From Planctomycetota bacterium (GTDB lineage: Bacteria; Planctomycetota; Phycisphaerae; UBA1845; UTPLA1): a stretch of 64,000 nt of DNA. The DNA lies in the NCBI GenBank assembly GCA_016712275.1, contig JADJRI010000016.1:1-64000 (forward strand), read 5' to 3'. Shown here piece after piece: positions 30,223 to 41,514 of the stretch. The position numbers were made by a program, and so were the translations under genes. The notes under the pieces are model-generated. The model worked only from the letters and a program-made list of their open reading frames with translations, had not been told where the DNA came from and did not search any database. The stretch's first letter is position 1. Every line of letters starts with the position of its first letter.

Positions 30223-30772
30223 ATGGATGAAATCGACGAACAAACGGGGAGACAGCTTTTGGGGCTGGCTCGCCGTACGATTACGTCGTTGGTGAGCGGC
30301 ACCTCAATCCAGACTGATGCAGAATTACTTCCCAGCCTTCCGGGGGCCGGCGTTTTTGTCACACTTCGAAAACAAGGCGCCCTTCGCGGCTGCATCGGCA
30401 CTTTTTATCCAACTGGAGACTTGACCGCGACCATTCAGGAAATCGCCGTCGCCGCCACACGCGATCCGCGATTCAGACACCTGCCGATCGCGTCGAGCGA
30501 ACTGAGCGAGATTCGCATTGAGCTTTCGGTTCTCAGCGAATTGACGTGTATCGAAGATCCACTGGATTTCGAGTTGGGGCATCACGGCATTCATCTCTTG
30601 CATGGAAATCATACCGGATGTTTCCTGCCCGATGTGGCAACCGAGGCGGGTTGGGGGTAAGGAGAGATTCCTGTCTGAGTTGTGCCGTCAGAAGGCCGGG
30701 CTTTCGCCGGACGCATGGCGCGAATCGGCCGTCAAAGTGAGCGTGTTTACGGTGCAAAAATTCAGTGATTAG
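30223..30772 (+). CDS. AMMECR1 domain protein (AmmeMemoRadiSam protein A-like, one frameshift)
   Basis: The reconstructed protein is about 182 residues with the AMMECR1 hallmark motif LRKQGALRGCIGTFYPTGDL. The supporting segments are AVAATRDPRFRHLPIASSEL and IRIELSVLSELTCIEDPLDF, then HTGCFLPDVATEAGW. A run of five G at about 30655 contains one base too many; removing it gives WGKERFLSELCRQKAGLSPD then AWRESAVKVSVFTVQKF and a stop at 30770-30772. The error in a homopolymer points to sequencing. In many bacteria this protein is grouped with MEMO and a radical SAM enzyme, but neither is here. Bases 30773-30929 are a convergent gap with nothing seen. Confidence 0.87.
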
Positions 30773-30929
30773 AGCTGATTAATAGACTCGTATTCACAGC
30801 TTACTGGACGATGCGGCACGGGTTATGGAAACGGCCACTTTGTGCGTTTCGTGATTGAATGAAGCCGCTCCGCGTTCTCCCTGCCCCGTTGGGGCTGGGC
30901 TAAACAAATCGACTCAATTGTGAAATGCT

Positions 30930-32075
30930 CTAATCGCTCTCGGGTTGTGTGGTTGCATCGTCGGATTCGGAAGACGGCTGCGTGGTCGGCGGAGCGGCGC
31001 CGGCTTCGATGCGGCCGATATCGGCGGATCGAACCAGCGTCAGCTTGACCTCTTTCGTCTGCCAGCGCCGTTTCACCTTCAACGAAATCGCTTCGCCAGC
31101 GGCGCGATCACTGAGACGACGCTGCAATTCCTGCAAGTCGCCGGTCGGCTGGCCGTCGATGGCGAGAATCTTGTCGCCCGCCTTCAGTTTTGCCTTCGAA
31201 GCCGGCGAGCCTTTCGCGACCTGTTTGATTTTCACGCCCTTGGATTGCGGCATAAACTTATCCAGCATGGGCAGGAGGCTCGGCTCGTCCTCTTCCAGCA
31301 CGACGCCGATCTTGCCGGGTTCGATCGACTCCCCCGCCGCCAGTCGATCGCGAACCAGTTCAATCTTGTCGAAATACACGGCGAAACCGATACCGCTGTC
31401 ATACCACTCCGCGCCGGCCAGAGAGCCGCCCAGGCCAGCCATCGGGACCAAGAGGCCCATGACACGGCCGTCGATGTCGAGCAGCGGTCCGCCATAATTG
31501 ACGGGCGACACCTTGGCATCGGTCTGAATCGCGTTGCCATTGCGTCGGGCCAGGGCACTGATAATTCCCAGAGAAATGGATGGCTGCTCGCCGCCCAATG
31601 CGCGCCCGCATGCGATCGCATATTGGCCGATGCGCATCTCGGCGCGCGGAGACCATTCGGCCGGGACGAGATCGTCGGCCTCGACTTTCAACAATGCGAG
31701 CCTTCGAATGTGATCGCGGCCCAGCAGCGTGGCCACCAGGCGTCGGTCATCATGCAATGTGACGGTGATGATGGAGGGTTCCCGTGCAAAGTTGAAACTG
31801 CTCGTGACGATATAGCCGTCGGCCGACAACACCAGACCCGTCGAGGGTCCGTCTGCCAATCGAAAGCCCGCTTCCACAGGCCCGCGCTCGCCCCGCTCCT
31901 GAATGGGCTGTGCGCCGCCGATGGTTTCAATGGTTACGATCGAGTGCGCCGCCTTCGCGACGGCGGCGCGAACCACGGCGGCGCGGGCCCGCTCGAACTC
32001 ATAGGGATCAGGCCCCTCCCAGACTGGACCGACGGGAAGCAACCATGCCGCCAACCAAAAAAAGACAGGTGTCAT
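30930..32075 (-). CDS. Catalytically dead HtrA-like protein with PDZ domain (paralogue 1)
   Basis: This 381-residue protein has a short signal (MTPVFFWLAAWLLPVGPV), a trypsin-fold HtrA/S1C domain and a C-terminal PDZ domain (VKIKQVAKGSPASKAKLKAG then DKILAIDGQPTGDLQEL). The fold is easy to follow, but the triad is gone. The His motif reads YIVTSSFNF instead of VTNNHVV, the Asp motif reads RRLALLKV instead of DLALLKV, and the Ser motif reads SPVNYGGPLL instead of NPGNSGGPLL. Serine is replaced by tyrosine. It is therefore probably a non-proteolytic binding or regulatory protein. Its ATG overlaps the upstream paralogue's stop (ATGA). It is the last gene of the large cluster. Confidence 0.88.
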   Translation of the reverse strand: MTPVFFWLAAWLLPVGPVWEGPDPYEFERARAAVVRAAVAKAAHSIVTIETIGGAQPIQERGERGPVEAGFRLADGPSTGLVLSADGYIVTSSFNFAREPSIITVTLHDDRRLVATLLGRDHIRRLALLKVEADDLVPAEWSPRAEMRIGQYAIACGRALGGEQPSISLGIISALARRNGNAIQTDAKVSPVNYGGPLLDIDGRVMGLLVPMAGLGGSLAGAEWYDSGIGFAVYFDKIELVRDRLAAGESIEPGKIGVVLEEDEPSLLPMLDKFMPQSKGVKIKQVAKGSPASKAKLKAGDKILAIDGQPTGDLQELQRRLSDRAAGEAISLKVKRRWQTKEVKLTLVRSADIGRIEAGAAPPTTQPSSESDDATTQPESD

Positions 32076-33150
32076 TTTCTGACCCCCACCATGACATCGG
32101 CGCGAAGCACCTGAGAGCCTCGCTTGATGACGAATTGCACAAGCTGTCCCGGCGACAATTCACTCACCGCCTGGTCGTAAGCATCCACATCGGCGATGCG
32201 CTTGCCGTTGATCGCGATGATGAGATCCTCCTTGCGTATGCCCGCCTCGGCCGCCGGCGAGCCGATCGCCACGCGCTCGACATAGGCTGACACGTGACGA
32301 AAACCCAGCTTGGACACTTTGATGCCCAAATAGGGCTTGCCCTCGGCCTTCGGAACATCGGCCGGTCGACTGGTTGAATTCGCCGTTTCGCCGCCCAAGA
32401 ATGCGATGATTTCCTCGGACGGCAGCGCATAGTTGAGCCGCGTATTCGTTGCAGCGGCCTCGGCGACGACTCCGACGATGCCGATGCACTCTCCGTCAAT
32501 ATTCAGGAGCGGGCCGCCCGGCGCGCCGGGGTTCGCCGTGATCGCGTCGTAAATCAGCACCGGGCCGCGGTATTCGACATTCTGTGTCAGTCGCTTGGCA
32601 TCCAGCAGGGTCTTCAGGCTCAGGATGCCGCGATTGACCGAGACGGGCTCCTCGCCTTCGGCCACCTTGAACCAGTTGCCCATGGCGATGACTGTTTCAC
32701 CGGGTTGTAACGATTCGGTTTTTACCGGTGTTAAATGGGGCAGATCGGTCGCGTCGATTTTCAGTTCGGCCAGCTTTCGCACATCGTCCACGGCGTCACC
32801 GATGCGTCGTACTGACGGCCATTGGCGAGCACCGCCCGCACATTTCGACCGGCCACGAGCAAAGATTGGGTGGTGATGATCCGGCCGTCGGGCGACACGA
32901 GAAATCCGGTGCCATAACCATGCTCACGGCCGATCGAACCCCCGTAGAGCTTGACGACAGCGCCGGAAGCGGCGGCGATGGCGCGCGATGTTGTGTTTGG
33001 TGCAACCGTAGGGCTGTCGCCGCGAGCAGTTGCAGTCAGCAAGACGACGATTAGAGCGCAGGGAATTATCCTTGCGCGTCTCGCTGCGATGGTAGTGCCG
33101 TAGCATCGACATGCGTCGAGAATCCTGTTGGGTATGCTCAAAATCCGCAT
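32072..33150 (-). CDS. Catalytically dead HtrA-like protein with PDZ domain (paralogue 2, one frameshift)
   Basis: The reconstructed protein is about 358 residues. The N-terminal part has a membrane signal (IIPCALIVVLLTATARG) and GYGTGFLVSPDGRIITTQSL, where the catalytic His position holds Ser. Near 32803 a base is missing; the restored frame reads IGDAVDDVRKLAELKI, with Lys at the Asp position. The Ser motif is ITANPGAPGGPLLN, with Pro in place of Ser. A PDZ domain follows (SAYVERVAIGSPAAEAGIRK, EDLIIAINGKRI). All three triad positions are lost, by different substitutions from paralogue 1, so loss was independent or old. It lies 36 bases after the intact HtrA gene. Confidence 0.85.
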
Positions 33151-33186
33151 GAATTCGCCTACAAAGTAAATACCGCCATCAACCCG

Positions 33187-34851
33187 TCAGCCGGCACCAA
33201 CGCGAACGCCTTGGAACTCCTCGACCGATCGCAAAATCCCATCCAAATAGGTGGATCGAAGAAACGGCCATCGGATTCGGCCGGTGCGTCGAATTTCGCC
33301 ATATTCATAGCGCACTTTCTTGCCTGTGAAGGAGTCCTTGAATTCGATGCGCAATAGATCGCCTGTGTCGTCGTCAAACGACACGCGATACTTGACGCCA
33401 TCGCCGCATTTTTCCTCGATGACAACGGCAATCTTGGAATCAATCTCGTCTGCGCCAACGACACGCCGCTTCCGTTTTGAGTCCATTAGCAGACCCCAAC
33501 GAATGGATCGTTCCATGTCGACCGGGGTCAGTTTTCCTGAGGGTTCTTCAATGGAGGATCTTTTCTCGGTCAAACTCATGCGCGCGGGAGGGTCATTCCG
33601 GCGTTCGGCGACGACGCGCTGTCCTGAATACTCAATTTCCTGAATGCCCAGCGCCGCGTCCTTGCCGCCCATCGTCTTGCGATATCGCGTTAGAGCCCGT
33701 TCCACCGCCATGGCATTGGCACGGTCGGTCACGGCGTGCTTTCCGAGCGGATTCGGCCCACCAAACATCCCGCCTTCGCCTTCCGGCGCTTTCGGCAGCG
33801 GCAGGTCTTCCAGCTTGAATCGAACCGGGCGTGTCTCACCTTTTCTGCGAAGAACCGCCTCAACCGGCCAGCCCGCCGGAAAAACACCCAGGTGCGACCC
33901 GAATTGATTCGCGCTGACCACCGGACGATTGGCAAAACTGACAACTTCGTCGCCGAGCCTCACCCCTGCAATGTATGCGGGCGAATCTTCCATGATCTTG
34001 TCGACCACGACCTTTCGGCCCCGATCCATGACGGTAAAACCGGCTGTCGCATGTTTTGTCGTAAGACCCGCACGCCACATCGGAATAAAACGCTTGATTT
34101 GATTGATTGAGATCGCATAACCAACGCCGACATTGACCCTGCCGCGTTCCTCGATCGAAACGCGGCCGTTGATGCCGACCAGCGCGCCGGAAAGATCGAA
34201 CAAAGGCCCGCCGGAGTTTCCGGGGTTGATGGACGTATCGACCTGGATGCAATCGGTGTATCGAAGGGCGCGTCCTTGATCGCCCGCGCCGGCCTGATAG
34301 CGGCGCAAGCCTGACACGATGCCGAGCGTCACGGTAGGGGTGTAGTCTTCCGCGAGCAGAAACGGATTGCCCATGGCCAGCGTGAAATCGCCGAGGCGAA
34401 GCGCATCCGAGTCGCCCAAAGTCACGGTCGGAAATGCGTCCATGCCTGAGGCCTTGAACATGGCCACGTCGCCGGTGAGGTCCAGACCCAACACCTCGAT
34501 TTCATATATGTGTCCGTCGGCCAATCCGGCGTCACCGGCGCGGTCTTCCAGCATGCCGGCGACAACGTGAAAGTTCGTCAGCCCGTAACCTTCGGAATCA
34601 ATGATGACACCGGAACCGCCGCCCGCACGGTTGCCCCGGTTGAACAGGCAGGTCACGGCCGGTCGCACGCGCTCGATGACATCGATACGGGCGCGCTCAT
34701 AGGCGCGCACACGAGCCAGCGCCGCTGCATCGACGGCTTCCGGCGGTTCGGCCGAGGCGGCGCGGGGCAGTGGATTGGCCACCACCAACAAGCCGGTCAT
34801 GATCATGAGTTTGGAAGTCATGACACCGCGCGATGCCTGGAATGCCGTCAT
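33187..34851 (-). CDS. HtrA/Deg-type serine protease with PDZ domain and C-terminal extension
   Basis: This 554-residue periplasmic protease has a signal peptide (MTGLLVVANPLPRAASA) and an intact triad: His in GLTNFHVVAGML, Asp in LTGDVAMFKASG and Ser in SINPGNSGGPLFDL. A PDZ domain follows (VVVDKIMEDSPAYIAGVRLG, DEVVSFANRPV). The last 190 residues are an extension (about 365-554) with basic-acidic composition, ending RSVEEFQGVRVGAG, of unknown function; HtrA enzymes usually end after one or two PDZ domains. The start overlaps the NPCBM gene's stop (ATGA at 34851-34848). It heads the HtrA trio. Confidence 0.93.
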   Translation of the reverse strand: MTAFQASRGVMTSKLMIMTGLLVVANPLPRAASAEPPEAVDAAALARVRAYERARIDVIERVRPAVTCLFNRGNRAGGGSGVIIDSEGYGLTNFHVVAGMLEDRAGDAGLADGHIYEIEVLGLDLTGDVAMFKASGMDAFPTVTLGDSDALRLGDFTLAMGNPFLLAEDYTPTVTLGIVSGLRRYQAGAGDQGRALRYTDCIQVDTSINPGNSGGPLFDLSGALVGINGRVSIEERGRVNVGVGYAISINQIKRFIPMWRAGLTTKHATAGFTVMDRGRKVVVDKIMEDSPAYIAGVRLGDEVVSFANRPVVSANQFGSHLGVFPAGWPVEAVLRRKGETRPVRFKLEDLPLPKAPEGEGGMFGGPNPLGKHAVTDRANAMAVERALTRYRKTMGGKDAALGIQEIEYSGQRVVAERRNDPPARMSLTEKRSSIEEPSGKLTPVDMERSIRWGLLMDSKRKRRVVGADEIDSKIAVVIEEKCGDGVKYRVSFDDDTGDLLRIEFKDSFTGKKVRYEYGEIRRTGRIRWPFLRSTYLDGILRSVEEFQGVRVGAG

Positions 34852-36128
34852 TTCTTCGCGCCTTTACGTCGTATCAAAACCGCATTCGCCCAATCCGCAT
34901 GATCCGAGAGATCGAGTTCATCGGCCGTGTCGCATTCAAGGGTCAGTCGATCGAGTCCGGCAAGGTCCACGACCACGCTTTCAGGCGCATCGCCGCCGCG
35001 CATTACGCGCGACTCGAACAGCGCCTTGCCGTCGCCCAGGACACGAAAGACCACACTGCCCGAGCCGCCGACCGAATCATCCACGCCGATCACCGCGGAG
35101 AATCGTTCGAATTCACCCTTGAGCTCATAGGTCAGCGACGAATAGCCATGCACCCCCACCCCTGACAAACGCCCTGCCGCCGAGGCGAAGCGGACCGCCC
35201 GTGACATTGCTATCCATCCGTGCCGGCCACATGGCGCCGGGCAGCGACCTCTGCTCGGACTGAGCCGGCTTCAAGTCGGATAGGTAAACAACGCGGGCAC
35301 TTTGAAATTCCGCCTTGCGAACGATGTTCCACGGTACTTCAAGCGCCCCGCCAAATTGGGTTTCAATTGTCAACGCGTCGCGATCGGCCCGAATAAGACT
35401 TCCGCCGAATCGATTGCCGTCAATGAAATGCAGCATGGTCTCGCTGGGCGGAAATGGTGTGGCCGGCGCGCCGAAAACGAATGCATAGACTTTCGAGAGG
35501 TCGCCCGATCTCGTCTTGTCGCCAAACGTGAACTCCCAGCCTGTTGCCGAAAGTTTCTCAAGCGAGCCCTGAAGAATGATTGGTTTGCCGTCCTTCACCA
35601 GTATCATCGTATCGCGACCTGACTGATGCTCCGCAAGTCGCTCTTGAAGGCTCTTCTCGACATCGGGCACCTCGATCGCTGAAATTCGAAGTCCCATCAA
35701 GGCGGAAAATCGCATCTCGACCGGCTGTCCAATGCCGATTTGGGCCAAGACCGCGGTTTTCTTGCTCGCAGCGCCGGGCAGAAGTTCTCCCATCACAAAC
35801 CCGCCATCGGGAAGGAAAAAGGCATGATGGCCGGCGGGTGACTTTGCCACGACACCCTCCCCCGTGTTCGGGGTCATTTTCAGCACGTCCTCCACGGGAA
35901 TTTCAACGTGTTCGCCATCGCGACGGCCCTTCATCCGCCCGCCGGACAGTTCATCTAAAATAATGTCCGGAGTGCTCCCGTCGACAAGCTGCAAGCCAAA
36001 TCGCCCTTCCGCCACGCGCCGTCGATCGTGCGGCCGCCGGCCTTTGTCGCATCCGCATGGGTGAATGGCACGCCGGATATCGACAACAAAGCGACCAGAA
36101 TTAATTGGTTGATACGGGACATGGGCAT
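34848..36128 (-). CDS. Secreted protein with C-terminal NPCBM domain (two frameshifts)
   Basis: The reconstructed protein is about 426 residues. The signal peptide MPMSRINQLILVALLSISGV starts at 36128. A frameshift near 36010 joins ATKAGGRTIDG to VAEGRFGLQLVDGST. The middle 280 residues contain repeated beta units (FGLQLVDGSTPDIILDELSG, FGGSLIRADRDALTIETQFG) of no named family. A second break at the C-rich 35155-35165 leads into an NPCBM-type carbohydrate-binding module: VGVHGYSSLTYELKGEFERF, SAVIGVDDSVGGSGSVVFRV and DWANAVLIR. Family knowledge suggests binding of a surface or wall glycan. The 5' neighbour is a TPR gene, 50 bases away. Confidence 0.78.
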
Positions 36129-36178
36129 TCCAAAGTCAAATCAGCAGCACTGCATCGTTCAAATTCAGAAACGTTGCG

Positions 36179-37277
36179 CTAACGGGCATCCTTGGACAGT
36201 TGTTTGTAATATTGCTCCAGCAATTCGCGGTACTGACTCGGAAATTGCTTTTGCAGTGTCTGCAAAACCTGCTCGCGTTCGCGCGGCGGCATTTTGCCCC
36301 ACATTTCACCGGGCTTGGCGACTGAGCTGCGAAGATTGGCCTTGCCGGCTCCACCCGTCGGCAGCGTGGACTCTGTCGCACCGCCTCCCGGTTTTTGACC
36401 CTGCGACCGGCCGCGGCCCCTGCCGCCACCCTCGCCGTCACCCTGCCCCTTGTTTTGTTCCTGCTGCTCGGCTTCCTCAATCAATGATTGGAGCAACGCA
36501 ACGGCCTCATCCTGCCGATTGAGCACGCCATCGTCCGTGTATCCCTGTTTTGATTTTGCGCCGGGCATAGGTCAAGAGATCGCGCACATCGCCAATCTGC
36601 CCCGGCGCCCGACGGGACAATTCTGTCAGGATTTGCGCGGCCGTTGTGCGCAATCGCTCCGGGGCATTGGGATGATTCTTAAGAAAGTCCTCAAAGGTGC
36701 CGTAGGCCATTTCATATTCCAAGTTATGGACCTGGCAATAACCGAGCATGAACCGGAAGTGATCGGACGCAGCCGTGTAGTTTTCGATGGGCTTGTGTTT
36801 CTCCAGCACGCCCGTGAGCATCGCCTGACACCGATCGACCAGGTCAAGATCGATGAGCGCGGTCGCGCCGAGATTGGCGGAGGCAACGGCGAGATAGGGA
36901 TCATCCGATTGAGCGAGCAATTCAAAAGCGGCGGCCGCCTCCTGCACCTTGTCCGCATCAAGCAAATCGAGCCCGTCCTTGAAATCCGTGGACAGTACCG
37001 AGTAAGCAAGCGTAATAAACTCATCCAACTGATCGTCGGGGACTTTGGGGCGCTGTGCCTCGACAAACGCTCTTGCCTCCGCGGTGTAGCCGGTTCGCCC
37101 GGCCAGCGAATCCATAAACGCCGCAACCACCTTGTCCGCAGCAACCGGCGGCGGCGCGGGCTCGCCTTTTCGTTTGGGCGGCGCCATCCAATCGTATCCA
37201 GGCACCGGCGTGATGGGCTTCTTGGGAGGCAGCGCCGGCAACGAATATGCGATCGTGAGTGCTATCAGTGTCGTCAT
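36179..37277 (-). CDS. TPR-like protein with basic/Gly-rich C-terminal tail (one frameshift)
   Basis: The reconstructed protein is about 365 residues. It begins MTTLIALTIAYSLPALPP, a signal, followed by helical TPR-like repeats (DGLDLLDADKVQEAAAAFEL, LEYEMAYGTFEDFLKNHPNA). After RDLLTYARR a base is lost near 36550; the restored frame gives GYTDDGVLNRQDEAVALLQS, then a Gln/Gly/Arg-rich tract (GEGGGRGRGRSQGQKPGG) and a helical end (REQVLQTLQKQFPSQYRELL). No catalytic motif is seen. It resembles small TPR partners encoded with BatA/MoxR clusters. It begins 20 bases after the coiled-coil gene's stop. Confidence 0.65.
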
Positions 37278-37297
37278 CGCAGACTCCCTCGCGCAGG

Positions 37298-39207
37298 CTA
37301 CTGTGCTTTGCGCAACGATTCGTGCATGTCCTTGGCCATTTCGGCGACGCCGTCCTGTCGCTCGGCCAGTTTCTTCAATCGCTTGCCGATTTCTTCCGCG
37401 GATGCGTCCGGCTTCGCACGGTCGGTTTGCAACTGTTGCGTCATTTTGTTCACGCGCAACTGACAGGCGCGAAGCAACTTGAGTTCCGCGGAACCTGGCA
37501 AGAGCGGCCGATTTTGATCGCCGCTATCCTGATCGCCGCTTTCCTCCTCGTTTTCCATCTCCTCCTGTTTCCGTTCGATGGCCTCGATGATGTCGCGAAG
37601 CACGGCCTCCAAATCGGCCTGTGTCACGCGAACGGCATCCCCCGCATCGGCCGCGGCAAGGCGATCCGCCACTTCGCGACCGTCGTCGCGAATCTGCTCG
37701 ATGAGAGTCGGAAGAATGACCGTCGACCCTTCCTCGGTTAGCAGAAAAAGGGCTTCATTGGCCTGATCCCCCACCCACCGTTGCTTCTGGGAGAGATCGG
37801 CGAGTTCGAGCTGATCCGATCGCTTCCAATTGGCCGGGCCGACATCCGCCAGCCGATTCGTGACTTTGTTGCACTCGATTTGGCGGCTGAGCATCGCGCG
37901 AAACCGCGATTCGAGGGCGGAGAGCAGTTCCTCCTGCTGTTCCTTTCGCAACTGATCGAGGCGATCTTCCAGATCCTCCTGGGCTTTCTTCAAGTTTTCG
38001 ACGGCCTTTTCCTGCTTCTCGATGGCCTTATCGACATTTTCCTTCTTCAATTCTTCAGCAGCATCTTTTGATAGGGCACGGCATCCTGCACGTTTTGGCT
38101 GCCGGGCATTTGTTTGGATTCTTCGGATTCCCCGCCCTCTTCTGATTCCTTTCCTTCGCCGCCCTTGCTCCCAGATTCTCCCTGGCTGCCCTTCATGCCC
38201 TCAATGAGATTTTTGGTCTTTTCGGCTGTTCTTTTGTGCCTCCGCCTGCTTGTCCAATTCCAGCTTCTTGCGAATGTCCTTCGCCTTCTCTTCGAGTTTC
38301 TTAGCGCGTTCTCAAGCTCGGCTGCCGCAGCTTCCTGTTGTTGTTTGGCCGGTTCGCGCTCATCGCCACGCAAGGATTGCTCGGCGGACTCCATCTTCTC
38401 AGAAGCGCCCTTTAAGGCATTTGACGCCTCGGCCGCCGCGCCCTCGGATGATTCGCCCTCGTCCGCATCGGCCACAGCCTGAACATCCTTCGCGACACTT
38501 TCGGTCGCGCCGCGAATTTCGGCCTGGGCGGATGCTTCGGCCGACAGATCGCTCGATTGCTCCGTTCGATTTGCGGCATCGCGCTGTCGCTTAACGAGGT
38601 CTTTGACTTTCTGGGCCGCCGCTTCGAGCGCTTCAGCGCGCCGCTGGGCGGCCCGCGCGGCTTCGGCCTCCTGCAATTCGCGCTCCTGCTCCTGTACAAT
38701 CTCTTCCAGCGCCTTTCGAACCGCTTCGAGCCGCTCGATTTCGCTTTTTCGCTCGCCGATTTGATCCGGGTCGTCCATCAATTGCTTGAGCAGCGACTGC
38801 AAATCCGACATAACGGCCTGCTGGGCATCGTTTGCATCGGACAATTGGTTTTCATTCAATTGTTCCACAATTTTGGCCATCTGCTCGCGAATCTGTTCGC
38901 CGCGCAATCGACTCAACCCTTCAAGCAACCTTTCAGCCTTGTCAGGCTCCGATTTGCGAAGCGCCTGACTCAGTTGGAACATGCGATCTTCGAGACGGCC
39001 GATTCGATCGCGAATCACTTCCTGTCGCTGGGAGAGCGGCGCGCCTGCGGCCTTTTGCGAGGTCGCCGGTCGCTTGTCCGACGGCGCGTCCTCGGCACTA
39101 ACACTTCCAATCCACGAAAATGCCACAACTATGGCACATGTGAATGAGGCGCATTGCAACGCCCTTGGATGAGTACCGGAATACTGGCCATCATGGATCA
39201 TCGTCAC
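37298..39207 (-). CDS. Long coiled-coil secreted protein (frameshifted)
   Basis: The reconstructed protein is about 636 residues, highly charged, with a signal (ASFTCAIVVAFSWIGSVSA) and long heptad-rich helices: RDRIGRLEDRMFQLSQAL, QVMKDD-type acidic stretches, ERLEAVRKALEEIVQEQERE, and near the end EKQEKAVENLKKAQEDLEDR. Gly/Ser/Glu linkers separate the helices (GSKGGEGKESEEGGESEESK). One break near 38062 is a lost G (KDAAEELKKENVDKAIEK restored). Between about 38230 and 38320 two compensating indels replace KKLEEKAKDIRKKLELDKQA with an arginine-rich stretch. The ATG overlaps the stop of the DUF4175-like gene (ATGA). The protein is likely a periplasmic fibre or spacer. Confidence 0.7.
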
Positions 39208-41514
39208 GGCAATTCCTCTCCCGAAGGCTGGGTCGCCGGCGCGCGGTCCTCGCCGAACAACATCTCGATCTCGCGATCGAGTGACTTTTTGGTATCTTCG
39301 TTCACTTCCTGCTGAAGACGCACAATCTCCCGCACCAGCGCCACCGCCTCATTGTAGCCTTCCCACTTCAGCATGTCGGCCAGGATTGCATTCATCGACC
39401 GAATGATCGACTTGTGGGTTTCCTCCAGTGCGTCGGCCGTTTCATCGTCCATTTGATTGCGAAGCGCGTCGAGCAAGTCCGCGGCCAGCGGGATTTCCTG
39501 ATTCATCAGCGCTTTTAGCGGTGTGATGACGCCATTCTGCAATCGCCTCCGAATCGATGGGGTCGCGAGATCGTTGACCTCCATCTCATCCAGAATCTGA
39601 CGAAACTGGCGCTGAACAGTTCGAATTCGGCTGATTTGCTGGCGCTGCGTCCTCGATTCCTGTCCATAGCGGACCATTCGTTCACCCGACATGGCTTCAG
39701 TCGGCGAAAGATCGCGCAGTTCGATCACGCGGCGATTCAGTTGTTCCTGAGCCTTGATGATCTGCTCAAACTCGCGGGCGCCACTCGTTTTCCCGACGGC
39801 CCAGCTCAGCAAGCAAGTCTTCCGATGTGACGACTTTCAGGGAATAACGAATCGACTCACTCGCGTTCAAAGGCAATTTGTCGGGGCCTGTCGAGTCGTT
39901 CGCAACGACAACACCCGACGCATCATTCGTCTGGTCCGGCGCCGAATTCGGCTGGTAATCTGACGCCCGAATAAACAGGGTCAGTTGATCGCCCGGTTTC
40001 AAGGAAAGCGGCAGGAGCGGCCAGGTATGACGTATCGAATACTTCTGCTGCTTTTGCGTGAAATCAGGAAGTGACTCGATGAAATGTTCGCCGATCGTCT
40101 CGCTGCCACCAGCCCGCGTCTGATGAATCAGTGAGACCGATTGCATTCCAAGATCGTCCTCGCATTCGACCGCAAGCCGGAGTTGGGCGCTTGGAACAAT
40201 CATGTCGCCGGCGCCCGGCAACGTCAGGCGCACCTTCGGCGGCGGATCGCTCAGCAAGTTAAATGAATAAGTCACCGGCGAGCGATCATCCAGACCGTCC
40301 GCATCTTTCACGTCGAAGAAGTAGGTGCCTTTTCTCGATGGTACGAATTGTGCTGCCAGCCGCAGACCTTCCGTTATTTCCACTTCGCCGATCGCACTGT
40401 CATCCGATCGCGATTTCAGCGTGGCGGATGTGAGGGGCTTGTTCATTTCAGCGTCGATGCGGACGCTCGAACCTCGAATGACATCGGCCGAGGCCTGCCC
40501 GCGCGCCAGCACGAACGGCTCCTTGTCAGTATAAGCCGGAGGCGACACCTCAATTCGAACCGAACGCACACCGGGCCGCGACACCGCATCCACTGAATAC
40601 CATTCCGTTCGCTCATCCACGCCGATCTGCGAAATGACAAATCGCACCTTCATCGCCTGCACAAGCGGACCATAGTCGAGAATAAACTGACTGGTCCCGA
40701 GGCGATCCATGATTCTGGAAACGCTTTCGCCGGATGCATATTCAAATTCGACATACAGCGACGGCACATCGCCTTCGACCGCGCGGGCAACGATTTTCAA
40801 GTCGTCGCCGATGGGCCAGCGCAGACGGCCGTCCTCGAAACCGTCGGCAACGATCTTGACCGAAACCGGCCATGTCGCGTCGCGCAGGAGCCAGTTGCGT
40901 TGTATGTATGCCGACATCAAGTCGGGCATGGAAACAAAAGCCGCGAACGTCATGAACAATGCAACGATGCCAATGGCGACGCGCCGTCCGAACTGATCGC
41001 GCCGGAGTACGCCATCGGTTCGAATGGACACCAGTGATTGCAAAGAATCCGCGACGAGCGCGTCGACCAATGCGGGCGAATTTCGCAGGGGTTTATCATT
41101 TGCGCCGGTCGCGAAAGCCACCGCCGATACCAGCCGATCGCCGTATTCGGGATTTCTGCGCTCCAGCAGGGATGCCACATCGTTGACATTCACGCGCAGG
41201 CCCAGCGATCGGATCACCCGGCGATAAAACTGATGAACAAAGACTCCGACCACGACGCCGGCCAGCACCATGCGCGGTCCCAGACCCAGCACGAGCAATC
41301 GATCGAGCCAGAATTGACCGACGGCCATGGCCACCAGCGCGCCGGCGCAGCACGCCAGACCGTCAATCAAAACCTGTCGTTTGATCGTGCGTCCAAGTTT
41401 CTCCAGCGGCGCAACGACCTGCCGTCGAAACGTGGCTGCGAGTTTTTCGGCGCTTTCATTCAAACTGTCGGCCTTTTCACAAAAGGCGGGCTTTTTTCCG
41501 CAGAATCCATTCAA
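39204..41514 (-). CDS. Large membrane protein, DUF4175-like (one frameshift)
   Basis: The reconstructed protein is about 769 residues. It has two N-terminal membrane segments (VLIDGLACCAGALVAMAVGQ, VLAGVVVGVFVHQFY) and a third at IGIVALFMTFAAFVSM. A long beta-rich periplasmic part follows (VRIEVSPPAYTDKEPFVLA, KGTYFFDVKDADGLDD). The C-terminal 200 residues are helical, joined after a break near 39780 (LLAELGRRENE to EFEQIIKAQEQLNRRVIELR). This layout matches the DUF4175-type protein that accompanies MoxR/BatA clusters in planctomycetes; the family name is my inference. The first 38 bases overlap the upstream VWA gene's end. Confidence 0.68.

Noticed and set aside
30945..32114. A 389-codon open frame opposite the HtrA-like gene
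   Set aside because: Antisense shadow caused by codon bias; no motif or ribosome site.
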